Source of the DNA: JABFRZ01 sp964631945 | GTDB lineage: Bacteria > Planctomycetota > UBA1135 > GCA-002686595 | Direction: 5' to 3' | Length of the DNA stretch: 64,000 nucleotides | NCBI GenBank assembly: GCA_964631945.1 | Contig: CAZWAY010000026.1 | Location: forward strand, 13,670-77,669 | In this document: one piece after another, positions 1 to 8,900 of the stretch | How the letters are laid out: each line of letters begins with the position of its first letter | Numbering within the stretch: the stretch's first letter is position 1 | The notes under the pieces: generated by a model | Database searches by the model: none | What the model was told of the DNA's origin: nothing | Seen by the model: the letters and a program-made list of their open reading frames with translations, nothing else | Made by a program: the position numbers and the translations under genes

Positions 1-1
1 G

Positions 2-154
2 ACCGATCAGAAGCGCTACCGCGGGCGTCTCCTGGCCCTGGTCGAGGCCACGCGCCGCACCGACGGCGCCTTCTGCGACGGCCCGGTCCTCGGTCCCGCC
101 TCGGGCACCGCCCTGGCGCTGCTCGCGTTCGCGGAGCTGGGCGAGGGAAAGTAG
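2..154 (+). CDS. C-terminal end of a prenyltransferase/squalene-oxidase repeat-like protein (partial)
   Basis: The frame is open from base 2 to a TAG at 152-154, giving the last 50 residues of a protein that begins outside the window. The tail contains DGAFCDGPVLGPASGTALA followed by a small hydrophobic helix. This has the spacing of the D-G-x-F / G-T-A-x-A-L-L-A signature seen in prenyltransferase and squalene-oxidase repeat proteins that are common in planctomycetes. Codon use matches the neighbours. Only one repeat is visible, so the family assignment is a resemblance. The next gene starts 47 nt downstream on the same strand. Confidence 0.5.
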   Translation, partial: TDQKRYRGRLLALVEATRRTDGAFCDGPVLGPASGTALALLAFAELGEGK

Positions 155-201
155 CTTCCGTCGAGCCCCACGGGTGAGAGCGGGGTTCGAGAGGCGCGCC
201 G

Positions 202-1452
202 ATGTGGTGGACCTCGATCCTCGTGACCGATCTCGGCGGACTCGCGTGCGGGGCGTGGCTGTTGTTCGGCGGCCAGCAGCGGGCGAGGTCGTGGACGGAC
301 GATCTCGGGCGCTTGATCCTGCTGGGCGTGACGCTCCTCGGCGGAGCCGTGCTGGCCGGCAAGGTGGGCGGCGGCGGCTTCCTCACGCTGCGCCTCGCCT
401 GCCACGCGTTGTTCTGCGTGCTCGCGCCGCTCGCGATCGCGCGCGGGCTCCAGCGCCGGGGCGGGATCGGATGGACGGTGGTCGCGCTCGGGCTCGCGGC
501 CGAGGGCGCGTACGTCTGGGCGCGGCACGTCGAGCCTTACCGGCTGGAGGTCACGCGCCACGAGCTCGTCAGCGCGCGGCTCGATGGGCGCAGCACTCCG
601 CTACGCGTGGGCGTGCTCTCCGACCTGCAGACCGACGACTTCGGCGCCTTCGAGGAGCGCGTGTTCGCGGAGCTCGACGGGCTCGAGGCCGACCTCGTGC
701 TGATCCCCGGCGACATTATGCAGCTGCGCCACGGCGACGCCTGGGAACGCCACCGGGGCGAGCGCGAGAAGCTGCGCGCTCTGTTCGCACGCGTGCGCCG
801 GCCGCGGCTCGGCTACTTGATGGTGCCGGGCGATTGCGAGCCGACGGGGTCGACCTTCGACAACTGCGGCGTGCGGATGCTCGCGGACGAGCGCGTGGAG
901 TTCCCCGCCGAGCGCCTGCAGGTGATCGGGCTCTCGCGCGAAGCCTCGCGCCGGCCCATCGAAGCGCGCTGGCTCGAAGCCGCGCGCGCCTTCCCCGGCC
1001 TCTCGATCGTCGTCGGACACGCGCCTGAGTTCGCGCTCTCGGCTCCCACGGCCGGAGTGCCGCTCCTGTGCCTCGCCGGACACACCCACGGCGGTCAGGT
1101 GCAGCTCCCGTTCTTCGGCCCGCCGCTCACGCTCTCGCGCGTCCCGCGCTCGATCGCCGCGGGCGGCCTGCACCGTCTAGACGAGTCGTGGGTGTGCGTC
1201 AGCCGCGGGATCGGAATGGAGCGCAACCTGGCACCCCGCATCCGCTTCCTGTGCCGGCCCGAGCTGATTCTGTTCGAGCTCGCCCCGCTGTCTGGCGTAA
1301 CTGGCTCGCAGCTGGGGAGTCACGCCACGCGAATGCGCTGCACGCCGACGAAGTCGAGCTGCTTGGCCGGCCGGCCCTCGACCTCCAGACACAGGGCGAT
1401 CGCCTCCTTGACGCGCTCCATGAGCTCGTCGAGAGAACGCGCCTGGGTGTGA
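202..1452 (+). CDS. Membrane-anchored metallophosphoesterase with an altered GNHD motif
   Basis: The 416-residue frame starts at ATG 202. Residues 1-110 hold about four hydrophobic segments. A calcineurin-like phosphoesterase domain follows: SDLQ (140-143), IPGD (168-171), VPGDCE (208-213), VGH (271-273) and GHTHGG (293-298). The usual GNHD/E signature reads GDCE here, so the conserved Asn and the catalytic-site His are replaced by Asp and Cys. The domain should bind two metals and cleave phosphoesters at the membrane, but this change may alter activity. Family-like sequence ends near residue 363 (base about 1290). The last 50 or so residues run antisense through the hicB-like gene and look like read-through, so a frameshift or a lost stop codon is possible. 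Confidence 0.8.
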   Translation: MWWTSILVTDLGGLACGAWLLFGGQQRARSWTDDLGRLILLGVTLLGGAVLAGKVGGGGFLTLRLACHALFCVLAPLAIARGLQRRGGIGWTVVALGLAAEGAYVWARHVEPYRLEVTRHELVSARLDGRSTPLRVGVLSDLQTDDFGAFEERVFAELDGLEADLVLIPGDIMQLRHGDAWERHRGEREKLRALFARVRRPRLGYLMVPGDCEPTGSTFDNCGVRMLADERVEFPAERLQVIGLSREASRRPIEARWLEAARAFPGLSIVVGHAPEFALSAPTAGVPLLCLAGHTHGGQVQLPFFGPPLTLSRVPRSIAAGGLHRLDESWVCVSRGIGMERNLAPRIRFLCRPELILFELAPLSGVTGSQLGSHATRMRCTPTKSSCLAGRPSTSRHRAIASLTRSMSSSRERAWV

Positions 1453-1532
1453 CAGCCGGGCAAGGCCGGAACCGAGGCCACGAAGAAGCCTTCCTCGTCC
1501 TTCTCGATGACGACGTCGAACTCTTGTGCCAC
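1320..1532 (-). CDS. HicB-family antitoxin-like protein (orphan)
   Basis: The gene encodes 70 residues with the compact HicB/UPF0150 layout: an N-terminal beta strand FDVVIEKDEEGFFVASVP, then LPGCHTQARSLDELMERVKEAI and a short C-terminal strand. HicB proteins normally neutralise the HicA mRNA interferase. No HicA-like frame (about 60-80 residues with a GSH-type motif) is present on either side: upstream there are only 86 nt before a decayed gene, and downstream the strand is opposite the phosphoesterase. It is therefore an orphan or a solitary HicB-fold protein. Its 3' end overlaps the tail of the convergent phosphoesterase frame by 133 nt, and its own sequence is the clearly conserved one in the overlap. 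Confidence 0.8.
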   Translation of the reverse strand: MAQEFDVVIEKDEEGFFVASVPALPGCHTQARSLDELMERVKEAIALCLEVEGRPAKQLDFVGVQRIRVA

Positions 1533-1618
1533 GCCATCATGCTAGCCGGATCGGCCGCTGTGAGCAGCCTATCTCCGCAGCACGATGCGGAGGAGGCTCC
1601 TGGCGCCTCGCCTCCGAT

Positions 1619-1875
1619 CTACGCCCGGAACCCGACGTAGCGCCGGTGCCACCGGCGGATGGCGCTCATCGGCGTCAGGGCCAGCAGGCGAGCACCGGCG
1701 CGTGCGCGCCGAGCTCGCGCAGGGCCGCGATGGCGTTCCCCCACAGCACGATGCCGGCCCCGACCTCGCCCGGCTCGCGCGCGCGCTCGAACAGCGCGAC
1801 CGAGTGCCCGGCGCGTCGCAGGGCGAGCGCGGCCGCCGCGCCGCCGATCCCGCCGCCGATGACGAGCACGCGCAT
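1619..1875 (-). pseudogene. Remnant of an FAD-dependent monooxygenase
   Basis: The start ATG at 1875 opens a perfect Rossmann FAD-binding N-terminus: VIGGGIGGAAAALALRRAG, an acidic strand end (ALFERA) and GAGIVLWGNAIAALRELG. That is the opening of UbiH/PHBH-type or zeaxanthin-epoxidase-type monooxygenases of about 380 residues. This frame stops after 66 residues, at 1675. In a second frame the last bases to a TAG at 1619-1621 read LLALTPMSAIRRWHRRYVGF, which resembles the far C-terminal end of the same family. The simplest reading is a large internal deletion (about 300 codons) that joined the two ends out of frame. It lies 15 nt downstream of the esterase gene and may once have been in its operon. 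Confidence 0.65.
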
Positions 1876-1890
1876 CGCGAGCGAACGCCC

Positions 1891-2937
1891 CTAGCCGCCG
1901 CGCGCGTCCGCCAGGCGCCGCAGCTTGCCCGAGAAGAGCTGCAGCGGCACGTGCAGGCGCGAGGACCACGCGCGCTCGTCGTGCTGCGCGAGCGGATAGG
2001 CCAGGTGCACCAGCTCGCGGCCGAGTCCGAAGCCGGCCTCGATCAGCGCCGCGGCCATCGAGAGCGTGGCCTCGTAGTTGTCGTTCGGCCAGCCGCTGTC
2101 GAGGTACAGGCGCAGCGCCTCGCGTCCGGGGCGACCCTCGGCGCGCACGCGCGCCAGCAGCTCGTCCTGGTAGCCGAAGGTGCTGGAGAGGCAGCCGGCC
2201 AGGCCGAAGCGCTCGGGCCAGCGCCAGGCCACGTAGAACGCGGCCACGCCGCCCAGCGACGAGCCCAGGATCGCGGTGTTGCGCGGGCCCGGCAGCGTGC
2301 GCAGCTCGGAATCGACCCAGGGCACGAGCTCCTCGACCAGCGCGCGCCCGTAGGCCTCGACGCCGGGCTCGGTGTAGTCGCGCATGCGCTCCTGCGAGTC
2401 GAGCCCGACCACCAGCACCTGGTCGATCACGTTCATCTCGTCCAGGCGGTCGAGCGTCTCGTCCACCTGCCATTCGCGCCCGAGGAAGGCCTCGGCCGGG
2501 AAGAACAGGTTCTGACCGTCCAGCATGGTGACGACCGGGTAGCGCTTGAGCGTGTTCTCGGAGTAGCCCGGCGGCAGGTAGACGCGCAGCGAGAGCTCGC
2601 GCCTGAGGCGCTGGGACGGGAAGGCGACGCGCTCGCTGATGCGCCCGCGCAGCCCGCTGTGGAAGCTCGGATAGACGTCGTTGGTGGCCCCGCGCAGGGC
2701 GAGCTTGTTCGTGCCCACGCACCAGGCGAGCTCGTGGCCGTCGCGCAGGCAGGGCTTGTACTCGAGGTAGGAGCGCTCGGAGACCAGCCGGAACTCGGCC
2801 CGTTGCGCGGCCTCGTCCACGCGCTCGGGGCGCAGGTCGCGCTCCCAGTCGAGCTCGCTGCGCAGCACGAGCTCGCCGCGCGCGCGCGGATAGACGACGC
2901 GTACGAGGAAGGTGTCGTCGGCCACGACTAGCTCCAC
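1891..2937 (-). CDS. Putative esterase (enterochelin-esterase/Fes-type alpha/beta hydrolase)
   Basis: The product is 348 residues from a GTG at 2937 that overlaps the end of the upstream isomerase; GTG 2925 is the alternative. The C-terminal two thirds match the PF00756 esterase fold: RVYLPPGYSENTLKRYPV (118-135), DGQNLFFP near 140-147, the nucleophile elbow GSSLGG (225-230, Ser227), a likely acid Asp280 in LYLDSGW and His319 in AQHDERAW. Residues 1-115 form a beta-rich N-terminal domain of the type that precedes the catalytic part in Fes/IroD enzymes. No signal peptide is visible. The substrate is unknown; carbohydrate esters are plausible given the coupled isomerase. The overlap suggests translational coupling. 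Confidence 0.82.
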   Translation of the reverse strand: MELVVADDTFLVRVVYPRARGELVLRSELDWERDLRPERVDEAAQRAEFRLVSERSYLEYKPCLRDGHELAWCVGTNKLALRGATNDVYPSFHSGLRGRISERVAFPSQRLRRELSLRVYLPPGYSENTLKRYPVVTMLDGQNLFFPAEAFLGREWQVDETLDRLDEMNVIDQVLVVGLDSQERMRDYTEPGVEAYGRALVEELVPWVDSELRTLPGPRNTAILGSSLGGVAAFYVAWRWPERFGLAGCLSSTFGYQDELLARVRAEGRPGREALRLYLDSGWPNDNYEATLSMAAALIEAGFGLGRELVHLAYPLAQHDERAWSSRLHVPLQLFSGKLRRLADARGG

Positions 2938-3827
2938 GAGTCCGCCGCGAAGACGCGCTCGGCCGCGCTCTTCTCGCCGTCCTTCGGCCAGCACTCGAGC
3001 CCCACGAAGCCGCGGTAGCCGAGCTCGAACAGCTGCCGCAGGACGCGCGGATAGTGGATCTCGCCCGTGCCCGGCTCGTTGCGCCCGGGCGCGTCGGCCA
3101 CCTGCGCGTAGCCGAGCTGGTCGAAGCCCTCGACCAGGTGCCCGCACAGGTCGCCCTCGGCCAGCTGCGCATGGTAGAGGTCCCAGTTCACCTTCACGAA
3201 GGGCGAGCCCACCGCGCGGCAAATGCGCACCGCGGCCTCGGTGCCGTACAGGCAGTGGCCCTTGTGGTCGACGCGGATGTTCATGGGCTCGAGGAGCAGC
3301 GTCACGCCGTGCTGCTCGGCGATCGGCGCCACGCGCTTCAGGGCCGTGGTGATGTGCGCGTGCATCTCGGCCTGCGTCATGCCCGGCTGGTCGTTGCCCC
3401 CCACCACGGTCATGGCCTTGCAGCCGAGCTCGTTCGCGACCCTGCAGCTGGCGCGGATCTCCTCCTCGACCGCCGCGTGGTTGGCCGGGTCGTTCATGCC
3501 CGGCGTGAAGCCCCAGGCCGTGAACTGCGCCACCTCGATCTTGTGCTCGGCGCAGACCTTGTCGAGCCCGGCCACGTCCTTCCCACGCCACGGCCAGAAC
3601 TCGACCGCCGGATACCCGAGGTCCGCCGCCGCGCGCACGCGATCGAACAGCGGCTTGTCGCCGTACCAGATCTCCAGGTTCATCGCGAAGCGCGTGTGCG
3701 GCGTCAGGCCGAGCTTCTTCTCGGCCGCGGGCGCGGCCTGCGGGCGCATCAGGGAACGCGGGGCAGCGGCGAGCAGGGCGCCGGCGCCGAGCAGCGAGCG
3801 TCGCGACGGCGAAGGAAGAAGCGTCAT
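2928..3827 (-). CDS. Tat-exported hydroxypyruvate isomerase-like TIM-barrel protein
   Basis: A 299-residue protein starts with a twin-arginine signal (RRSLLGAGALLAAA). It then shows the Hyi/xylose-isomerase-like barrel: FAMNLEIWYGDKPLFDRV, AVEFWPW, QFTAWGF, MTVVGGNDQPG, TLLLEPMNIRVDHKGHCL, KVNWDLYHAQ, VADAPGRNEPGTGEIHY and GFVGLECWPK. The Glu (LLLEPMN), Asp (NWDLYH), His and second Glu (GLECWP) are the usual metal ligands. The family isomerises hydroxypyruvate and tartronate semialdehyde or related sugars; Tat export suggests a periplasmic, metal-loaded enzyme. The start is supported by an AGGAGG ribosome site 6 nt upstream and a TAGGGT box further up. It is first in a two-gene operon with the esterase. 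Confidence 0.88.
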   Translation of the reverse strand: MTLLPSPSRRSLLGAGALLAAAPRSLMRPQAAPAAEKKLGLTPHTRFAMNLEIWYGDKPLFDRVRAAADLGYPAVEFWPWRGKDVAGLDKVCAEHKIEVAQFTAWGFTPGMNDPANHAAVEEEIRASCRVANELGCKAMTVVGGNDQPGMTQAEMHAHITTALKRVAPIAEQHGVTLLLEPMNIRVDHKGHCLYGTEAAVRICRAVGSPFVKVNWDLYHAQLAEGDLCGHLVEGFDQLGYAQVADAPGRNEPGTGEIHYPRVLRQLFELGYRGFVGLECWPKDGEKSAAERVFAADSWS

Positions 3828-3833
3828 GGGAAA

Positions 3834-3839
3834 CCTCCT
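3834..3839 (-). promoter_or_regulatory. Strong Shine-Dalgarno AGGAGG of the Hyi-like gene
   Basis: The minus strand reads AGGAGG with 6 nt before the ATG at 3827. Perfect ribosome sites are uncommon in this window, where many starts have none, so this one helps fix the start. Confidence 0.7.
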
Positions 3840-3851
3840 GGGGCGGCCAGA

Positions 3852-3857
3852 ACCCTA
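3852..3857 (-). promoter_or_regulatory. Candidate -10 box TAGGGT
   Basis: TAGGGT on the minus strand lies 24 nt upstream of the ATG at 3827, leaving room for the AGGAGG leader. No convincing -35 is visible. Confidence 0.35.
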
Positions 3858-3932
3858 CTGGCCCGGCTCCCGCGCGCGCAACCGCGGGTGTCGACCCAGG
3901 CGCGACTCCGTCGAGGCCGAACGCGCGACCGG

Positions 3933-5729
3933 CTACGAGTGCAGGTCCCGCCGCACGATCACCTTGCGGCCGCGCAGGGTCGTGCCGCGCAACGCGCGGA
4001 TGACGTGCTCGGCCTGCTCGGCGGGCACCTCGACCAGCGAGAAGCGGTCGGTGATGCGGATCGCGCCGATGGCGCTGGAGGGGAGCTTGGCCTCGTTGGC
4101 GATGGCGCCGACCAGGTCGCCGGGGCGCATCGAGTCGAGCCGGCCGGCGCCGATGAAGATGCGCGCGGTCTCGAAGCCCATGTCGCGCGGCGCGTGCCGC
4201 GGACCGCCGCGCGGGCCACCGCCGGAGGGGAAGCGCTCGGGCTTGCCCCAGGCGGGTTTCTCGCCGCTGGCGTCGAACTCGCGTCGCGGCGGCGCCGGCA
4301 CGATCTCGATGTCCTGCTCGTCGGCCTTGCCGCCCGAGGCCGCCAGGGTGGCCTCGTGCACGAGCTTGACGGCGGCGGCGGCCACGTCGAGCGGGTCGAG
4401 CTCGCTGGCGAGCTCCTCGACGATGCGCCGGAACGAGTCGAGCTCGCCCGCCAGCACGGCCTCGCGCAGGGACGCGCGCGTGAGCTCCAGGCGCCGGTTG
4501 CGCAGGTCGGCCACGGTCGGGATGGTCTCGACCGCGATCTTCTGGCCGGTCACGAACTGGATGTTCTTGAGCAGGCGGTGCTCGCGCGGCGAGAGGAACG
4601 TGATCGCCACGCCCTCGCGCCCGGCGCGGCCGGTACGGCCGATGCGGTGCACGTAGTCGTCCGGGTCGGAGGGCACGCCGTAGTTCACGACGTGCGAGAC
4701 GTGCTCGATGTCGAGCCCGCGCGCGGCCACGTCGGTGGCCACCAGGAGGTCGGTCTTGCCGGCGCGGAAGCGCTTCATCACGCGGTCGCGCTGTTCCTGC
4801 GCGAAGCCCCCGTGCAGGGCCTCGGCCCGGTAGCCGTGGGCGTTCATGCCCTCGCACAGCTCGTCGACCTCGAGACGCGTGCGGCAGAAGACGATGGCCG
4901 AGGTCGGCTGCTCCATGTCGAGCACGCGCCCGAGCGCGATCGGCTTCTGGGCGGGCGGCACCAGGTAGGCCACCTGGCGCACGCGCGGCACCTCGCCGGC
5001 CTTGGGACGCTCGCGCGCGATCGTGATGCGCACGGGGTCCTTCAGGTAGCGCTTGGCGATGGCCAGGATGCGCGGCGGCAGCGTGGCCGAGAACAGCGCC
5101 GTCTGGTGCGCCTCGGGCAGCTGCGACAGGATCGCCTCGATGTCCTCGGCGAAGCCCATGTCGAGCATCTCGTCGGCCTCGTCCAGCACCACCGTCTGCA
5201 CGTCGACCAGGAGCAGCGAGCCGCGGTTCAGGTGGTCGAGCGCGCGCCCGGGCGTCGCCACCACGACCTCGACCCCGCGGTCGAGCACGCGCAGTTGCTG
5301 GCCGATGGATTGACCGCCGTAGATCGGCAGCACGCTGGCGCGCTTCTCCTTGCCGTACTTGTGGATCGCCTCGGCCACCTGCATGGCGAGCTCGCGCGTC
5401 GGCACCAGCACCAGCGCCTTGGGGTGGTTCGCCTTCGGCTGGCCGCTGACGGCGCGCGCGAGCAACGGCAGCGCGAAGGCCGCGGTCTTGCCCGTGCCGG
5501 TCGCGGCCTGGCCCAGGAGGTCGCGCCCGGCCAGCAGCGGCGGGATGGCCTCGCGCTGGATCGGGGTGGGCTCTTCGTAGCCGAGCGTGGTCAGCGTGGT
5601 GAGCAGCTCGGGCGCGAGCCCGAGGGCCGCGAAGCCCTTGTCCGGGGCCGCGGCGGGCGCGGGATCGGACGCGGGCGCGGAGTCCGCGGCGGGCGCGGAG
5701 CCGGTTTCGGTGAGGCCGGTTTCGGTCAT
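3933..5729 (-). CDS. DEAD-box ATP-dependent RNA helicase with DbpA-type RNA-binding domain
   Basis: From ATG 5729 the protein has 598 residues. A further ATG at 5786 is in frame but adds only a non-conserved tail. After an Ala/Pro-rich leader (1-30) come the Q motif (GYEEPTPIQ, 50-58), Walker A ATGTGKT (76-82), PTRELA (110-115), TPGR (159-162), DEAD (183-186) and SAT (214-216). Then follow VATDVAARGLD, HRIGRTGRAG, a helical dimerisation-like segment, a Gly/Pro/Arg linker and a final DbpA RRM-like domain (about 525-598). This is the DeaD/CsdA architecture: unwinding RNA duplexes in ribosome assembly and cold adaptation in the cytoplasm. It appears monocistronic. The specific symbol (deaD, dbpA or rhlE) cannot be fixed from sequence alone. 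Confidence 0.92.
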   Translation of the reverse strand: MTETGLTETGSAPAADSAPASDPAPAAAPDKGFAALGLAPELLTTLTTLGYEEPTPIQREAIPPLLAGRDLLGQAATGTGKTAAFALPLLARAVSGQPKANHPKALVLVPTRELAMQVAEAIHKYGKEKRASVLPIYGGQSIGQQLRVLDRGVEVVVATPGRALDHLNRGSLLLVDVQTVVLDEADEMLDMGFAEDIEAILSQLPEAHQTALFSATLPPRILAIAKRYLKDPVRITIARERPKAGEVPRVRQVAYLVPPAQKPIALGRVLDMEQPTSAIVFCRTRLEVDELCEGMNAHGYRAEALHGGFAQEQRDRVMKRFRAGKTDLLVATDVAARGLDIEHVSHVVNYGVPSDPDDYVHRIGRTGRAGREGVAITFLSPREHRLLKNIQFVTGQKIAVETIPTVADLRNRRLELTRASLREAVLAGELDSFRRIVEELASELDPLDVAAAAVKLVHEATLAASGGKADEQDIEIVPAPPRREFDASGEKPAWGKPERFPSGGGPRGGPRHAPRDMGFETARIFIGAGRLDSMRPGDLVGAIANEAKLPSSAIGAIRITDRFSLVEVPAEQAEHVIRALRGTTLRGRKVIVRRDLHS

Positions 5730-5919
5730 GGAGAGGGTCCGGAGCGGGGCGGAGAGCCGCACAGCTTCGCACGAACGAGCGCGCACGGGGAGAGTGCGGA
5801 CTGCGAATCGCGCCGAAGACGTGCAGTTTCGCCGTCCAGCCTAGCAGGAAGACCCGAAACCCGAGTATGGGGCGCCGACCCGGTCCGGCAGCCGCGCGCC
5901 GAGCGCGTTCTGGCACCGC

Positions 5920-5925
5920 TATCAT
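5920..5925 (+). promoter_or_regulatory. Candidate -10 box TATCAT
   Basis: TATCAT stands out in GC-rich sequence, 23 nt before the ATG at 5949. No purine-rich ribosome site lies between them. Confidence 0.4.
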
Positions 5926-5948
5926 CGGCCTCTCCCCCTGCCGCGCCC

Positions 5949-8900
5949 ATGAATCGGAAGCTCGCCTTGCTCGCGCTGGTCGTCCTGCTCGCCGCCGCGG
6001 GTCTGTGGTTCGGACTGCACGAGAGCGGTGGACGGGGCTCGCCGCCGTCCGCGCCGGCGACGAGCCCGAGCCCGGACTCGCCGCGCTCCGCGACCAGCGC
6101 GACGCTGGAACTCGCCGCAGCCGCGAGCGAGGCCGAGACCGGCGCGCGCGCGCAACGCACCGACGCCGCGCCGGACGCGCTCCCCTTCGGCCTCGAGCAC
6201 GAGAGCTTCGCGCTCGACGAGGCGCGCTGGATCGAGGTCGAGGTCGTGCTGCCGCCGGGCCTGCCGCTCGAGGACCGGCCGGCGCTGATCGGCTTCGCGC
6301 GCAAGGACGGCGGAGGGTTCGAGGATTGGGGCGCGAACGAGCTCAGCCAGGCGCTCGACCTCGACGACTCGTTCGCGACCGCGGTCGAGGGCGAGCACCA
6401 CTGGGCGCGGCGCGCGCTGACGCCCAGCGTGCGCATGCCCTTCCCGAACGGCGCCGAAGAAGGCCTGCTGTTCCTGCAGTCGCGCTACCTGCACCTGGAT
6501 CCGTTCGAGGTCGCGCTCGCCACCGTGAAGACGGTGACGATCCGGCCCGAGCTCGGCGGCTACGTCACCGGGCGCTGCGACTTCCCCGCCGGAACCCCGG
6601 CCGCCGCGGGCGACATCGAGCTCGAGTTCCAGGGCCGCGCCAAGAAGGACGGCCTGATGGGCTTCGGGCGGCCGGACGGCCGCAAGGTGCGCGTGCGACC
6701 GGACCTCGGCTTCGAGCTGCGCGCGCTCTCCGCCAGCAAGAAGTACGCGGTGGTGGGCAAGGCCAGGGGCTTCGTCGGGTACTTCGAGCTCTCGTTCGAG
6801 ATCCGCCCGGGCGAGCAACGCGAGGTCGTGGTCCCCTTCCGTCCGGGCGCGACGATCGCGGGCGTGGTGCGCGGCGACGGACAGCCGCTGGCCGGCGCGA
6901 GCGTGAGCGTCGAGCAGCGCGGGCGCACGCCGTGGATGGACGACCTGTCGGTCGAGACCGGCGCCGACGGCGCCTTCGCGCTGGTGGGCGTGGCGGGCGG
7001 CAAGCTCACGCTCGCGGCCCAGAAGGAGGGCTGGCGCGAGGGCAAGAGCCAGGAACTCGAGGTGTTCGAGGGCCAGAGCGTGCGCGGGGTCGAGCTCGTG
7101 CTCGAGGCCGGAGGACGCATCCGCGGGACGGTGCGCTGGCCCGACGGCTCGCCGGCCGCCGGAGCCGAGGTGAGCGCCGCCAAGCCGCGCCAGAACTGGC
7201 TGGAGACCCTGGCCCACGCGGAGAGCGACGCCGATGGCCGCTTCGTCCTCGGCGGCCTCGAGGAGGGGCCCTGCGAGGTCTTCGCGAGTCACGCCCCGCG
7301 CGACGCCGCGCAGCGTCCCGCGGGTCACGAGCTCGAGGGCCTGGGCGACATCGAGCCCGAGCTCCGCCGCGCCGGCCGCATCGTGCACGACGGGAGCCAG
7401 GGTCGCTGGATGGCCCGCGCCACGAGCGTCGCGCCGGGCACGGCCGAGCTCGTGCTCACGCTGCAGGAGCCCTTCACCGTGCATGGCACGGTGGTGGACG
7501 ACACCGGCGCGCCGGCGCGCTCGTTCTCGGTCGAGGCCAACCCCTCCGATCGCGCCCAGGGTGCTCAGGAAGCGCTGAGCGAGAGCTTCGAGGGCACCGA
7601 CGGCGCGTTCACCCTGTCGGTCGGCCTGGCGGGTGACTGGACCTTCCAGGCCAGCGACGAGGATCGGAGCGGCGAGCCCGTGACGCTCGCCGTGCCGCAG
7701 GGCGGCGCCGAGCTGCGCCTGGTGCTGCCGCGCGCGAGCTCGGTCAGCGGCGTGGTCCTCGATCCCGCCGGCCAGCCCATCGCCGAGGCCGAGGTGCACC
7801 TGGCCGAGTCCCCGCAGGAGGCGGCCTACGCGCGCTTCGGCGGCTCGAGCACGAAGAGCGGACCCGACGGGCGCTTCGAGCTCGCGAGCGGGGAGCGCGG
7901 CGGCTTCGTGCACGCCACGCACGAGGATTGGGCCGCCTCGGACTCGGTCGCGCTCGAGCTCGTGCCGGGCGAAGCGCTGGTGGACGTCGTCCTGCAGCTG
8001 CGCGTCGGCGCGCGCATCACCGGGCAGCTGTTCGACGACGGGGGCCAGCCCCAGGCCGGCCAGAACGTGAACTGCGCCAGCGGCGCGATGGCCGCGATGG
8101 CCTTCGGCTTCGGCGCCGAGCGCTCGACCACCACCGACGGCGCCGGCCGCTTCGCCTTCGAGCACGTGACGCCGGGCAAGGTCACGGTCACGGCCCTGCC
8201 CAGCGAAGAGGAATTGATGACGCGCCTGCAGGAGGACGCCGACGAGCAGGCCTTCCTGTCGCTCATCAGCGAGATGCGCTCGGCCTCGGTCGAGGTCGCC
8301 GACGGCGGCGAGGCGCACGTCGTGCTGGGCTCGAAGCCCAAGCAGCCGGTGCGCGTGTTCGGACGCGTGAGCGAGGCCGGCGCGCCGCTGGCCGAGAAGC
8401 AGGTCTTCGCCTTCGCCGAGGGCGGCGCGCTGCTGCAGGGCATGAAGCTCGCCAAGACCGACGCCGGCGGTCGCTACGAGCTCGTGCTCGATCGTCCGGG
8501 CGACTACGTCTTCGGCGTGGGCGAGAGCTTCGACGGCGGCACGGGCACGCAGTTCTACGAGGCCGTACCCGAGGTGGCGGAGCACGAGCTGGACCTCGCG
8601 CTGCCGCTCGGGCGCATCTCCGGCGTGGTGCGCGGCCCCGACGGACCGGCCAGCGGCGTGCCGCTGCGCCTGGTCTCGAGCGAGGGCACGTTCGGGCTCG
8701 AGGACCTGTCGGAGTCGAGCCGCGCGGACACCGGCATCGACGGCGCCTTCGCCTTCGAGCACCTGCGCCCCGGCGGCTATGCCCTGCACGTCGGCAGCGA
8801 GTTCAGCGGGGCCCTCGGCGGCGGCTTCGGCGAGACGCGCTTCGGCCAGGTCGTGCTCGACGGCCTGCGCGTCGAGCGCGACCGCGCCCTGGACGGCCTG

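Noticed and set aside
1891..5925. A 1,344-codon open frame on the minus strand
   Set aside because: Only the part below 2937 has family-like sequence; the rest is Arg/Pro/Ala-rich antisense or off-frame to the isomerase and helicase genes. High GC keeps alternative frames open.
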